From NCBI RefSeq assembly GCF_918797505.1, contig NC_092801.1, forward strand, positions 7,564,001 through 7,628,000: 64,000 bases of DNA, written 5' to 3'. The translations under genes were made by a program, and so were the position numbers. Shown piece by piece: positions 1 to 10,670 of this stretch (position 1 is the first letter of the stretch; the number at the start of each line of letters is the position of its first letter). This DNA comes from Bemisia tabaci. Lineage: Eukaryota > Arthropoda > Insecta > Hemiptera > Aleyrodidae. A model generated the notes under the pieces. The model was given only the letters and a program-made list of their open reading frames with translations, was not told the DNA's origin and ran no database searches.

Positions 1-371
1 GTGCCGGCCCCTCCTGGGAGAGCCGGATTAGATCCTCGACTGAAATCAGGGGTTTTAGTAAGGTTTTCTCTACTTCCCTCTCTTCCTCGGCGCCGGAGAG
101 CTCGGCGTCGTCGTCCCGCATGGCGTCGTCGTCGTCCCGGATGCCGTCGTCGTCGTCGGCCAGGTTCCCGGCCAGGTTGCTGTTGGAGGTGATGCCGATG
201 TGCGAGTCCTGCCGCCGCTCCATCGTCAGCTTGTAGACCTTGTTGCGGAGGGTGGAGCGCGGGATGCCGTAGATGACGGCCGCCCGCCGGGTGCCGAGCT
301 TCCCGCTCTGGATGTCCTGCAGCGCCGCCTGGAGCTCCTCCTCCGTGTAGGTCCGTCGTCCCGCCACGGCA
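1..371 (-). CDS. Eip93F: E93 (Eip93F/Mblk-1) exon with pipsqueak HTH domain, 3' end outside window
   Basis: Nuclear DNA-binding exon of the ecdysone-induced factor E93. On the minus strand the acceptor CAG ends at 372. The exon opens with one base completing an Asn codon left by the upstream exon (AA + T), then AVAGRRTYTEEELQ. Residues from about 230 to 358 form a psq helix-turn-helix (EEELQAALQDIQSGKLGTRR, then AAVIYGIPRSTLRNKVYKL). An Asp/Glu-rich stretch follows (GNLADDDD, IRDDDDAMRDDDAELSG), then the block VEKTLLKPLISVEDLIRL. The frame stays open to base 1 (123 full codons), so the exon or its donor lies outside. E93 family members bind DNA through such RHF/psq motifs and specify adult metamorphosis downstream of ecdysone. 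Whether the second psq copy known in the family exists here cannot be seen. Recognition is by sequence motifs only, but they are highly characteristic. Confidence 0.93.
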
Positions 372-398
372 CTGAGCCGGGGTTTAGCCCTGTTAGTA
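372..398 (-). other. E93 psq-exon 3' splice site with consensus branch point
   Basis: Minus strand: TACTAAC at 398-392, with the likely branch adenine at 393, 22 nt before the exon. The sequence then runs through a purine-containing stretch (AGGGCTAAACCCC) to GGCTCAG at 372. The pyrimidine tract is poor, but the branch point is an exact TACTAAC. Confidence 0.7.
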
Positions 399-512
399 AA
401 CACAAATCAGTTCTAAACGAAACAAAGACACCACCTCTAACAAAAAAGCTCAGACCCTCTCGACACGTGCCGCCGGCTCCCGACAGGATTCTGATCGTGG
501 TCAGGTAACTTG

Positions 513-1037
513 TTATGCGCTTTACCCCTTCAAATTTACGAGTAGGCAACTCGCGGTACGATTTGCCCCTTCAACTTCAAGAGTAGGCAACTCGCAATAC
601 AATTTGCCCCTTCCACTTTATGAGTAGGCAACTTGAAATACGTATTGCCCCTTCAAATTTTTGAGGTGACAACTCGCAATACAATTTGCCCCTTCAGTTT
701 TACAAGTAGGCAATTTGAAATACGTATTGCCCCTTCAAATTTTTGAGGTGACAACTCGCAATACAATTTGCCCCTTCAAATTTACAAGTAGGCGACTTGA
801 AATACATATTGCCCCTTCAAATATTTGAGGTGACAACTCGCAAAACATTTTGCCTCTTCAAATTTGCGAGTAGGCAATTTGAAATACGTATTGCCCCTTC
901 AAATTTTTGAGGTGACAACTCGCAATACAATTTGCCCCTTCAATTTTACAAGTAGGCAACTTGAAATGCGTATTGCCCCTTCAAATTTGCCAGTAGGAAA
1001 GTCGCCACACAGTTCGCTCCTTCAAATTTTCGAGTGG
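513..1037. repeat. 41-bp tandem array (~12-13 units)
   Basis: The unit is approximately GCCCCTTCAAATTTACGAGT followed by AGGCAACTCGCGGTACGATTT. Units alternate between a version with ACGAGTAGGCAACT and one with TTTTTGAGGTGACAACTC, so a two-unit (about 82 bp) higher-order pattern is visible in the middle. It starts about 140 bp upstream (transcript sense) of the psq exon. Open frames across it are incidental. Confidence 0.9.
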
Positions 1038-3132
1038 GTTACACGGATTTGCGAGTCCTACGAATTGCTGGTCTTGCCTTTTGAAGCGACGGGCGGGTAA
1101 TCGCAGTGGAGACTCTTCTTGTTTTGTGCGACAGCTTTCTGTCATGCTGGTTCATCTGAGCTTGTTTGTTTCGATTAGGTTTGGAGTTTTGAAATGTGCA
1201 AAGGTTGCAGATAGAAATATGGATGGGTAGAATCAAGATTTTCGACCTTCAAATATTCGTTGTTCTGCGATCGATCGAAGTCGTTGCACGAGAGGGCAAA
1301 AAGAAAGCAGCCCGACAAAGTCAAGACTTGGGATGATCGAAATTACTCCTGTGAATAATGATCTATTAAATGAAAGAATATTTTTTTTTCATTCAACCCT
1401 TTTTGCGCTTGCTTTGACAAGGCTAGAAAGTGAAAATTTTGATTCTACTCATCGTTGCGGGATCGATGACACAAAAATAATTACTCTCAGCGTGTGGCTA
1501 GTTTTGAGAGCAATCCGTGGAAATTACTGTCTTAAATGTGCAGATTTTTTTTTATCATTCCAGCTTACTGGAAATAGAAAAAAGGGGAGACCCTTCACTG
1601 ATTTTTTTCCCCCTATGAGAATTGCGCTCTCTATTCAACTAGTTTTCGAGGCGCTGCATGCAGTGAGTTACTTTTGTGTCACCATACACGATACACACAC
1701 AACCCGCAAAAGACATTAAAGTGAATATTATGAAGTTCAATGACTCCTCAAATACACGGAGGAACATAAAAAATGGTTTAATTGGTTTATCGTACCAAAC
1801 ATCCGGGTAAGTTTTCGAAGCCATAATTAAATGTCCTTTAACTTACATGTAAAGAAGATCTTGTGAGAAGTAGAATCAGTGCTTCGTATGAAATATGTTC
1901 CTCCGTGTATTGAAGACGAGGAAAATTGGAAGATGAGTTTTTTGTTGGTTTAAAAAAATTAAAATGCAAGTATTTGGAATTTAAATGACTGGTTATTGTA
2001 TTAGATCAAAACGGATAGCCATTAGTTTTTTTAAACTGATGTCACTTGAAGACTTCACAGTGGAAAAGTTGTCTTGAAGATGAGTGATTCGAAGAATGTC
2101 ATCTTGATATCCATACAGTATCTTATCTAGCCAGTTTTTTCTTCCTCGTTTCTCTCCATTCACTCATTTTCTAATTTTCCTCGAAGCTTTGATCACCGCA
2201 AAATTAAATTCATCAAACATTAAGAAAAATATTGCTAGCGAAAAAAAGTGCTTGTTTTTATTAGATTGCCTCACGCTCTTGGATAATGTCAAACAAATCG
2301 ATAGATCGCACTTCAATTATGTCAATAAAGTGTGTCCGTCACAACTTCCTTGTCAAATCAGCATGAAAATGAAAGTCTTTTGACATTATTGGAGTAAATT
2401 TTTAGGAGAATAAACGCACTCTAAATTTCATTTCCGTCGAGTCAGTTGCTACTCTGACTTTTTAAAACAAACTATTGTCACTTCAAGGTCTTATTTTATG
2501 AGCAAAAAATGATTTAAAACTCTATTCACGTTCGTTAACAATAAAAGTCGTTTTTCAAAAGGTCGATTATGATCAGCCTCGATTTTGTTTGACACGATCC
2601 ATTAGCTCCGGCTTGCATTTTCCATGTTTCCGATTATTCCTTTTCCGATTTACGCACACATACACACACTTACGCACATTGAAGGGCTCAGCGCAAAAAA
2701 GTGTTGAGTGAAATGCATTCTGGGAAAATTTAAGGTATCATTGATGCAAGTGAAACTGAACTCAGAATCCTCTCTCAGGAAAAGTGAAAGTTAGAACTCA
2801 ATTTTCAGCTGATCGTGAACGGTTGGCAATGCCACAATTCATCATAAAGTTGGATTTATTATCATTAATCACTTGGATGCGCGGGACCCTTGAATGAATA
2901 GAACTAAATCACCCACACGCACTCTTAAAAATTTATTACTAATAATTAGGTTTTTTCTCACGTGCGAAGCACGACTACAAGTGAAATTTTCAAGAAAAAA
3001 TGGGCTTAATTCCCATTTATAAAATCAGAAAAAGTAGCCGTAATCGCACTGAGTAAAAAAAATTAAAGAGTTTTTGATTGGAAAACACAAGTATCGTACA
3101 GGATGATCCAAAAGTCCTGCACCACCCAAAGT

Positions 3133-3385
3133 CTGCAATGCCGCGGAAGAACCCCTTATGAGCCATCGGACGTTGCCGAAGTTCCTGAGACAAATCACGA
3201 ATTTTCAGAAAAATGTTCGAATATTTCTATCCCGATTTTTCAGAGGATTTGTTTTTATAATTTGATTCAGAAAGTCGGTAAATTTCGAGGAAAAAAATTC
3301 GTAACTATTTTTCGAAGTTTGAGATTTTCTGAGAGGAAATTCGGCAACATTCGTTTGCTCATGTGGTGTTTTTACTCAGCACGAT
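3133..3385. mobile_element. Diverged family H element (H1)
   Basis: GCCGCGGAAGAACCCCTTATGAGCC, GTTGCCGAAGTTCC and CAAATCACGAATTTTCAG match the left half of the 253-bp family H seen intact at 54248-54500. The right half is decayed (GAGAGGAAATTCGGCAACATTCG near 3332). Just upstream, 3098-3122 resembles a mariner-type end (CAGGATGATCCAAAAGTCC). Confidence 0.6.
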
Positions 3386-3477
3386 AGTGTTCTTGCCCCT
3401 TTTCAGAATGATTCTTTTGAAATTTTGAAAGTCCCCAAAAGTTGCTTCCTTTGAACAAGGAGAGCTAAAAAATGTCC

Positions 3478-3748
3478 CTGGGGGTCGATTATTGAAATTG
3501 ATCGACAAGTCTATAGACAAAGAGACAAAAGCGATATAGAGGAATCCTATTGGTAGAAGAGGGCAGTTGCAATGATCGAAGGAGGTAGGCAATAGACTAA
3601 CTATAGGCAATCCACGAAAGACTCTATATATAGTTCGTCCATCGTTTTCGTCTTTAGTCTATGATAACCATCCATTTCAACCAATAGAATAGTTCCATAC
3701 TTCCTATGTCTATCGCTTTGTCTATCGATTCCAGTGATCAGCCCGCTG
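3478..3748. mobile_element. Family N inverted-repeat element (N1)
   Basis: Ends resemble GATTGTTGAAATTGATAGAC (left) and its complement near 3720-3745 (CTATCGATTCCAGTGATCAG, then CCCGCTGG). The interior has GGATCCTATTGGTGGAAG-like and CAACCAATAGAAT-like arms. Other copies lie at 24951-25207, 26799-27274, 40758-41038 and 54616-54847. Confidence 0.7.
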
Positions 3749-3799
3749 GGTCACTGAGTAGTCAAAAACTCGTTACAATAACTTATTTCGCCCGGTCTG

Positions 3800-4274
3800 A
3801 TCCCGCTTCGTGGATCGAGTCAATGGGAGAGGTTGGTCAAAATCTGGAGACTTTGAACGCTTATAACTCCGTTTATGCAAAAGTTTGAGGTCTCACTGGA
3901 AAAAAAAAAAAACAAATTTGATCTAGAGTCCCTAGACCCTTAAAAACATTGAAAAGAAAAAATACTCTTGATTCAATCGGATTTTTGCTTGAACCAAGAA
4001 CTAAGCCTCTTAATTTGAGTGGATTTCCTTTCGATTTAAGCAAAAATCTGATCGAATCAAGAGTATTTTTTCTTGTCAATGTTGTCAAGAGTCTGGACTC
4101 TAGATCTAATGTGTTTTTTTTCCAGTGCTTAAAAATGGTCCCATTGGTTTCCTCGTAAAAATCTTTTTAAGAATCAACCCTAGTATTTAAAAATTTGACG
4201 AGATAAACATCTAAATTTGCAGTTTTAGTAAAAAAAATTCGTGTCGGACGTCTCCCATTGATTCGGCCCATCGT
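3800..4274. mobile_element. Family T element split by a family A insertion (T1)
   Basis: Left end GTGGATCGAGTCAATGGGAG with GAGGTTGGTCAAAATCTGG. Right end GTGTCGGACGTCTCCCATTG, ATTCGGCCCA. The two halves match other T copies (27591-28230, 52190-52335) and are interrupted at 3894-4127 by family A. Confidence 0.6.
3894..4127. mobile_element. Family A palindromic MITE (A1), TSD CT
   Basis: Nearly perfect palindrome of about 230 bp with termini CACTGGAAAA...TTTTCCAGTG, arms containing GATCTAGAGTC and ACTCTTGATTCAATC, and centre near AACCAAGAACTAAGCCTC. Flanking dinucleotide CT is duplicated (3892-3893 and 4128-4129). No protein is encoded. Confidence 0.9.
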
Positions 4275-5124
4275 GCGACGCGTTAGCAAAGCTGAGTGGT
4301 GAAAATCGAGAGAGTGCGATTGAGGCTTTCGTCGCCCCTCTACGCGAGGGGGCGTATCCCAATTTCCACGTGAACCCTTTTCTCCGTATAAGTCGACGCT
4401 TTCCGGAGCCCACTCGGAAATTCGAGATCCGCCTTTACGTCAGAGGAGCGACGATTTGTCGGATTGATGCGAACGAAGACTGACAGCGACAGCGGTTCAA
4501 GGCCGATGAGTGACTAATTTTTGCTGCGGTTTTTGCAGAATTGATTGCGACTTGGACCTCGACCCGCGATTATTTCGCAGGAAAAACGATGGAGCAGAGA
4601 TAGTTCGGGGGCAAATATTCAACTCTTAGTTCCCTCAGCTCGCAGGCACGTCTCATAAAATGACTTAAATGTCAGTCATGCGATTTTTGACGAGTGAGAC
4701 ACTTCGCACATGCGAGCTTTTTAAGCCGGATAAAAACGCCTCTATTATGTTTCTCATTGAAGGAGCTCTATCACCAATCAGCTTGCTTGCAGATGAGGTA
4801 ATCTGGGAAACAAGTTTTAAGCCCTGGATAGACGATCAAACTCCGAACAAATTCCGATCAAAGTAGACATGCTGGTGACTGATGGTCACCATCTACCATC
4901 AAATTTTGACGGGCCGCACTATTTTGTTCAAAGTAAGATCAGAATGGAGTGCCACCATTCATCATTTCCTGCCACAGGAAACACTTCTGCCAAGTTTTCA
5001 TCTTAAAACTAAGAGAATTAATGAGTTTAAGACTGATGACTCCCGACACTTTGATGGTAATTGGTTCGGGAATTTGATCGTCTATATCGAGACCTTAACT
5101 TCGAGATTTTGAAAGACATCCGTG

Positions 5125-5394
5125 CACGGAGAAAAAACCTTCGTGCGTGGACCCGAAGTTTAGGTCATATGGATCTCTGAAGTTTTCGGATTGAGCATCT
5201 GAACACTTTAGGTCCAGCTGCTGAGGTTTGGATCACCCATCTGAAACTTCAGTTCTTACATCTAAAGTACTTCGGTTTTCACATCCGAAAAACTTCGGTT
5301 CTCACATCCGAAAAACGTTGGTTCTCACATCTGAAGTACTTCAGATGTGTGATCCTGAACTTTGGGTCCCTCGCACGAGATTTTTTTCTCCGTG
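5125..5394. mobile_element. Palindromic element with CACGGAGAAAA ends
   Basis: Left CACGGAGAAAAAACC, right TTTTTTTCTCCGTG. The interior is built from repeats such as TTCGGTTCTCACATC and CTGAAGTACTTC in both orientations. No matching TSD is seen. The ends resemble the CACGG-ended element at 16016-16325. Confidence 0.75.
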
Positions 5395-5420
5395 TATGAA
5401 CCTGTAAAGGAGATGAGACC

Positions 5421-5755
5421 AGAGACAAGAGACCCTCCACTAGTATCTTGGCCATGGTGGAAGCTTTTACTTTCGGGACTTCAGCATTCTACTGTTGACT
5501 TACCTACATGGTTGATGTTCAACAACGTGTTGGCAGTTTCGTTTTGCAAACAAGCCGAAAATGGCCGACGTTTGGGAAAGTTGTTTGGCTCATGACGTCA
5601 TCCGAAGCTCATCATCGACCATGTAGGTAAGTCAACAGCCGAAACTAGGGTGATGACTGTTGCTCCCTAATAATTGTCCATAAGGAATTGTTGAATCCCC
5701 GAAAGTAAAAGTTTCCACCTGTCGTTAGGAGGCCAGTGGAGGGTCTCTTGTCTCT
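5421..5755. repeat. Inverted repeat just downstream of the E93 PLDLS-exon donor
   Basis: Outer arms AGAGACAAGAGACCCTCCACT (5421) and its complement ending at 5755. Middle arms TTTTACTTTCGGG and CCCGAAAGTAAAA. Inner arms GTTGACTTACCTACATGG and CCATGTAGGTAAGTCAAC. The inner arms place a GTAG|GTAAGT sequence on both strands. The right edge is 41 nt from the authentic donor. Confidence 0.8.
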
Positions 5756-5802
5756 GGATGAGACGATTAGTGTTAGGCGGCGAGGTCGTAGTGTGTACTT
5801 AC

Positions 5803-6413
5803 TTAAAGATTTGTTGGTGACTGGTGAGGAGAGGCACGCGCGGAGACTGCGGCGAGGCGGCCGACTGGATGAGGTGCTGGAGGGAGGGAATGTCGTGGGC
5901 GTCCGGGGAGCTGGACTTGGTCTCCGAGGGGGAGTTGAGGGACGAAGACTTGGCGCTGAGGTCGAGGGGCATCTCGGCGTTGCCTGGGGCGGCCCCGGTG
6001 GGCGTCCCGGAGGGCGTCCCGGTGGGCGTGGGCGTGGAGGGGGCGCGGGGCTCGGCGGACTCCTTGGCCTCCAGCCGGAGGGCCTCGGCGAGGTTGGCGG
6101 AGGCGGCGGCCGCGGTCGGGGGGAGGTACCAGGGCGGGAAGAGGGCGTGGCCGCCGGGGTAGAGGCCCGGCTTGGCGCCCGGGTTCGAGGTGGAGAAGGC
6201 GGCCACTGCGGCCAGGGAGGCGGCCATCATGGAGGCGTTGAGGCCCGACTCGAAGGTCGTCATGGCGGGGGAGCGAGAGTGGGCGCCCGTCGGGGGGACG
6301 GGCGTCGAGCCGGAGGTGGGCGTCGGCGTCGGGGTGGGCGGCCCCAGGGGCGAGTCCCGGTCGGAGTCCTCGCTGTGACCGCTCGAGAGGGAGCCCGACT
6401 CGGATTTCGGCCG
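5803..6413 (-). CDS. Eip93F: E93 (Eip93F) central exon with CtBP-binding PLDLS motif
   Basis: A 611-nt exon encoding 203 residues plus 2 nt. The acceptor is TGTTTACAG before 6413 (phase 0, first residues RPKSESGSLSSGHSEDSDRD). The donor is AA|GTAAGT at 5802 (phase 2, last residues TSHQQIF). The protein is Ser/Pro/Thr-rich and disordered (PTPTPTPTSG), with an alanine-rich hydrophobic patch (ASMMAASLAAVAAF). It carries PLDLSAK at 5955-5969, the classic CtBP corepressor-binding motif of the E93/Mblk-1/LCOR family, and LQHLI at 5868-5882, an LxxLI motif resembling a nuclear-receptor box. Base composition is strongly GC-rich against AT-rich introns. Large plus-strand open frames across it are shadows. 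Confidence 0.93.
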
Positions 6414-6564
6414 CTGTAAACAGAACAAATAAACGTACAATTAAAATTTCGAAATGTGAAATGAAAATAATGTGAAATCGTCAGAGTAACGCGTTGCGAA
6501 TAATTCCGAAGGCGCAATGCGCTTCGCCTACTCTCATATTCGATAGGAATATCCTTCAATTACA

Positions 6565-6770
6565 TGGAGGGGTAGTAGTTGGAGGAGGAAGTGGAGGAGG
6601 TGGAGGAGATGGAGGAGGTGAAAGAGGCGGATGAAGAAGAAGAAGCAGAAGAAGAAGGAGGAGGAGGAGGAGGAGGAGGAGGAGCAGCAGCAGCAGCAGC
6701 AGAAGAAGATGAAGAAGAAGAAGTAGAGGTAGATGAAGAAGAAGAAGTAGAGTTAGATGAAGAAGAAGAA

Positions 6771-6805
<35 letters not shown>

Positions 6806-6992
6806 AAAGGAATAATAAGAAAAGGAAGAAGTAGTAGTAGAAGTAGAAGAAGAAGAAGAAGAAGAGGAAGAAGAATTAGAAGAAGAGGAAGAGGAAGAGG
6901 AAGAAGAGGAGATATAAGAGGAAGAAGAAGAGGATGAAAAGGAGAGGAAGAAGAAGAGGATGAAAAAGAGGAAGAAGAAGAGGATGAAAAGA

Positions 6993-7025
<33 letters not shown>

Positions 7026-7285
7026 GGAAGAAGAAGAGGAAGAAGAAGAGGAAGAGATATAAAAGGAAGAAAAAGAGGATGAAAAGAAGTGGAAGAAAAA
7101 GAGGAAGAAGGAGAAGAAGAGGAAGAAGAAGAGGAAGAAGAAGAGGAAAAGAAGAAGAGGAAGAAAAGAAGAGGGAGAAAAGAAGAGGAAGAAAAGAAGA
7201 GGAAGAAAAGAAGAGGAAGAAAAGAAGAGGAAGTAGAAGAAGACGTAGAAGAAGAGGTAGAGGCGGAGCGGAGGAAGGTCAGATT
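6565..7285. repeat. ~0.7-kb GAA/GAG/GGA purine tract
   Basis: Almost unbroken purine strand (GGAGGAGGAGG, GAAGAAGAGG, AAGAAAAGAAGAGG) with a short (CAG)n patch near 6684-6700. In the E93 transcript it is a polypyrimidine tract ending about 150 nt upstream of the acceptor at 6414. The poly-Glu and poly-Ser open frames are artefacts of composition. Confidence 0.95.
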
Positions 7286-8326
7286 CGTTACTTTTTTGTA
7301 TTTAATGTCAGAGAAGCGAAGGTTTGGCAACGTAACGCTGCACTTGCTTAAATACTGGTCGCAAAGTTTCCCGGAGGTCTACAATTAACCGCGATAAAAG
7401 ATAAAAATTTCATGGACATCCAAACCGACTCGAAATCGGAGCCCGACCTCTGCGGCTCTCCGACCGTTCAGGTCCGCGCCAACTTCGATCGGTTCCTTAA
7501 TAATTCCGGAGACGCTTTCGGGGGGCGCGCCTTGATGCAGAGCGCATAAAAAATTCCGCGGCGAAAAAAAAAAAAAAAAGAAGAAAAAATGCATAAATTG
7601 TACCTGCAACCGGCGGAATTGAAAAAGTTAACTTTGGCGAATACATTAAACCCCTCATCGGCAGCGAGGGCGGGATGTGCTTTATCCGTCCCCCGATTTT
7701 AAATTCATGACACCGCCAAGTTATAATAACATGCGCGCAAAATAAAATTAAAAAGGGGGCGAGGCGCCCGCCGCGGACGGGAGGGGGGGATTTTTTCCTT
7801 TTTCGCGGTTTTCCTTTTTTTTCCCTCGCCTTAGCGTCGCGCTGCGCGCACCTGCGCCCCCCCCCCCCCTGCTTGATTTTCGCCGGGCGAGTCCCGGTAA
7901 ACACGTATAATAAATACATAAACATGTTAATATTAACACTTGTTATTTCAGTCATGGATCGTTGTGTGAAACTATTATATTATACACTTTAATTAAGTTT
8001 CCTTCCAGTCGTGGGCGGCGGAGTGAGGTTAGGAGCACCCCCCCCCCCTTTCATCAGACTCCGCACCTTCGGTTTTACCTCCCGGTGGTGCAGTTCATTT
8101 TCCAGGTATGCCGCATAGAATTCTGAGGTATCATTTTTGCGGCAGGATTTCTTTAGAATTTTCATACGGACGATTGGATTTTCCGAAAGGAGGGAAATAA
8201 AATGCGGTGGGCACCGCGCGTGTTTCTCGAGGACCTCTTTAAACGGACCGTTTGAAACTTGTTGAAACGAGGATTTTGACAAATTCAAACTGATGAGGTA
8301 AGGAAAAAATTGAGGGAGGAAAAGTT

Positions 8327-8405
8327 CAGTGGCGTGGCGTGCTTGGCGATCTATCGATACTTCCACATTTGAAGCTGTGGTAAAAAATCGATTATTAAGG
8401 TGTTC
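8327..8405. mobile_element. Family J hAT-like MITE, half copy (J1)
   Basis: Starts CAGTGGCGTGGCGTGC and includes TATCGATA at 8352-8359 and GGTAAAAAATCGATTATTAA. The second arm is missing; the sequence changes after GTGTTC. Confidence 0.75.
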
Positions 8406-8602
8406 ATTTAGAGAAGTCCAAGATTTTTCTTTTAAAAATGCGATTTGTGATGGGGAATTTGGCAACATTGAAATAAAGTTTCGGTTATTCGTGAGGGAAA
8501 CGACGAATTTGCCATGAATAGTTCATTTCTTTGACCAAAAACTGTGGCGTTGAATACGAATCGAACTTTTTTCTCCGTGAAAAAAAGTAGAGACGAAATG
8601 GA

Positions 8603-8712
8603 TCATACTCGCATCATATTGTTATCATGCTTGCATCAAATTTTGATCATACTCGCATCAAATTTTGATCGTACTCGTATCAAATTTTGATCATACTTGC
8701 ATCAGATTTGTC
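8603..8712. repeat. 22-bp tandem repeat, ~4-5 units
   Basis: Unit CATACTCGCATCAAATTTTG AT with variants CGTACTCGTATC and CATACTTGCATC. Confidence 0.85.
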
Positions 8713-8774
8713 TATCATGCACACACTTAATATTTGATCAAAATTGACTACACTGCTCGAGTACTACATCCCAT

Positions 8775-9184
8775 TAGAGTATACCTATATTGAGAGAGTA
8801 TGGCCACTGGGCCCCATGGAGAGGCTTAGGACCCAAAAATGGCGGTGCTTTGTTTTGGTTTTTGTGGATGGGAGGGGGGTCATTGCCAACTTTTGACGGT
8901 TATCACCAACCGCACTTGCTGTCAACCTTACTACATCTAAGATAATTTTTCTCAAAAATTGCACACGATTAGCCTTAAAAATATGTAAAGATGTCGCAAT
9001 AGTGCATTTGAGTAAATTTCTCATTACGATAAGCAAAGAAAACTACATTTTGAGTCATTTTGCACTACATTAATTTATGGCGTCCGCCATTTTTGGGTCC
9101 TAAGGGCTCCATTTAGCCTAAGATGGCTGAGCCAATCAGAGGTGGTAACCTCAGTGGCCATACTCTCTCAAGATAGGTACTCTA
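8775..9184 (-). mobile_element. Family K hAT-like MITE (K1), 410 bp, TSD CATCCCAT
   Basis: Ends TAGAGTATACCTATATTGAG and GATAGGTACTCTA form terminal inverted repeats (TIRs) of about 30 bp. Perfect 8-bp duplication CATCCCAT at 8767-8774 and 9185-9192. The interior is nearly identical to K2 (13033-13442) in opposite orientation, including an 83-residue open frame of no recognised function. Confidence 0.9.
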
Positions 9185-9516
9185 CATCCCATTCGCGTTA
9201 ATTTTGAATCCTCTAAATTTCCAGTCAAAAAACGCAACTGCTCCAAAATAAGTAGAGTCATCGAGAAGAAAACTGTCAACGAGGAGTTCGCAAGGCGTAT
9301 TCATGTTATATGCACGGGCTGCAGAACGGTGGCACCGTTGCGGGCTCTGACCCAGATGCATTTTTAAGTGGGTGCATCACTGTATTTTTCCCCGCCCGCC
9401 GACGCCGGCCTGGGCACCGTCCCACCCTGTTACTAGTTTGCTTTCCTTAAAGAAAAAAGGAAGCGAAAATAGTGTTGCGTCAGAGCGATCCGTGCCTACG
9501 AAAGTATACCTAATTT

Positions 9517-9663
9517 CGATCAATGCGTGATATTTTCCCCTTTGAAGCTATGGTAAAGAATCGATTATTATGCTGTTCGTTGCGAACGCAATAATAATCA
9601 ATATATTCTCATAGGTTTGAATGACACATCAATCGATGCATCGCAAATAACGCCAGGCCAATG
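9517..9663. mobile_element. Diverged family J element (J2)
   Basis: TTTGAAGCTATGGTAAAGAA, TCGATTATTATGCTGTTCG and CATAGGTTTGAATGACA correspond to both arms of family J. Termini are decayed. Confidence 0.6.
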
Positions 9664-10670
9664 ATTCGACTGTCTACTGCATTAGGTTTTTTTCAGGATT
9701 AAATATCAATATATATCTTTTAATTATAAAACCAAACTGATTTTGGCTCTCCGAAATGTCTGCGGCGTTAATGATCTGGAGGACTTGTCGCCTTCATTGA
9801 GCGAGAAATTCGAATTCCTCTGATTGGTCATTCTGGTGCTCCCTATCGCCGTTATAACAAAAACACGAATGAAATAAAAATGTTGACGTCGAGTTTTGTG
9901 GCAGACTACCAAATTATTTTTGGCAGTTCTGTGTAATTCAACAACAGGATGTACCCTTTCTGCCAAAGGTCACGGATGAAACACCAAAAAAGGACACGTA
10001 TCATCATCTGCTCGTGGATCTAAGGAATGAATCTATCATGTTCGACTTACAAAAAATAGCCCCCTTGTATTGAACCTAGCAACATTTTCGATAAAATACA
10101 TCTACGAAGTGAATATTTTCTCGCGAGGAAGAAAATAAGAGGTTAAGGAAAGAGAAAGAAAGTGAGGAGGAGAAAACCGTTCCCCTCTCATTCACTGGAT
10201 GAACTTACAAAATAGGCGTTGATTTAGCATACCTGCAAAAACTAGCGCGGGTTCATACAAGCAAGAAGACCCAAGAAAAATGGGCGGGGAGGAAGGATGC
10301 GAAAAAAAAAATCGCACGCGTTATCAGGTAGAAAATTAACTGTGTTCCCGACTAAGTAGGCTACTAAAAGAAAATAGGCTTCCTTGATTATTTTTTGGCC
10401 TTTAATCAAAGTTAAATGATCCTAAACGCTACCGACCAGCTCACTCCGGTCTCGACAGCACAGGATTTTATCTATTTCTTTCTCAGAGAGAAGAGGATAG
10501 ACAGCAGCATGCCTCGAAAGCGATTGCATCACGCCAAAGTTAGGGTGAAATTGGTTTTTTAAAAATTTCCCCTTGCGTTCCTTTAAAATCCTTTTTGCCC
10601 TCATCTTTATCAGTCCGTTCTACTTCCGTGAATATGCAATGGACCACTAGCAGAGGTGTTGCTGGTATAC

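Larger units (their letters stand above)
372..5802 (-). other. E93 intron between PLDLS exon and psq exon (5.4 kb)
   Basis: Bounded by donor GTAAGT (5802-5797) and the acceptor at 372; phases match (2 + 1). It contains a 41-bp array, transposon families H, N, T and A, and two inverted-repeat elements listed separately. Stretches 1040-3090 and 4275-5120 are AT-rich with no recognised gene or element. The latter contains a loose inverted pair (ATAGACGATCAAACTCC near 4828 and its complement near 5070). Confidence 0.85.

Noticed and set aside
513..1037. CRISPR-like array
   Set aside because: The 41-bp units are contiguous with no unique spacers, in an insect intron.
5736..6419. Plus-strand 227-residue Gly/Arg-rich open frame
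   Set aside because: It is the antisense shadow of the GC-rich E93 exon; the minus strand has matching splice sites and recognisable motifs.
6560..7388. Poly-Ser, poly-Glu and Arg/Lys-rich open frames
   Set aside because: They follow directly from the purine repeat in different frames and have no domain or gene context.
8785..9036. 83-residue open frame shared with 13183-13434 as a conserved small protein
   Set aside because: Both lie inside recent copies of the same MITE (K1, K2), so similarity reflects copy age. K3 does not keep the frame.
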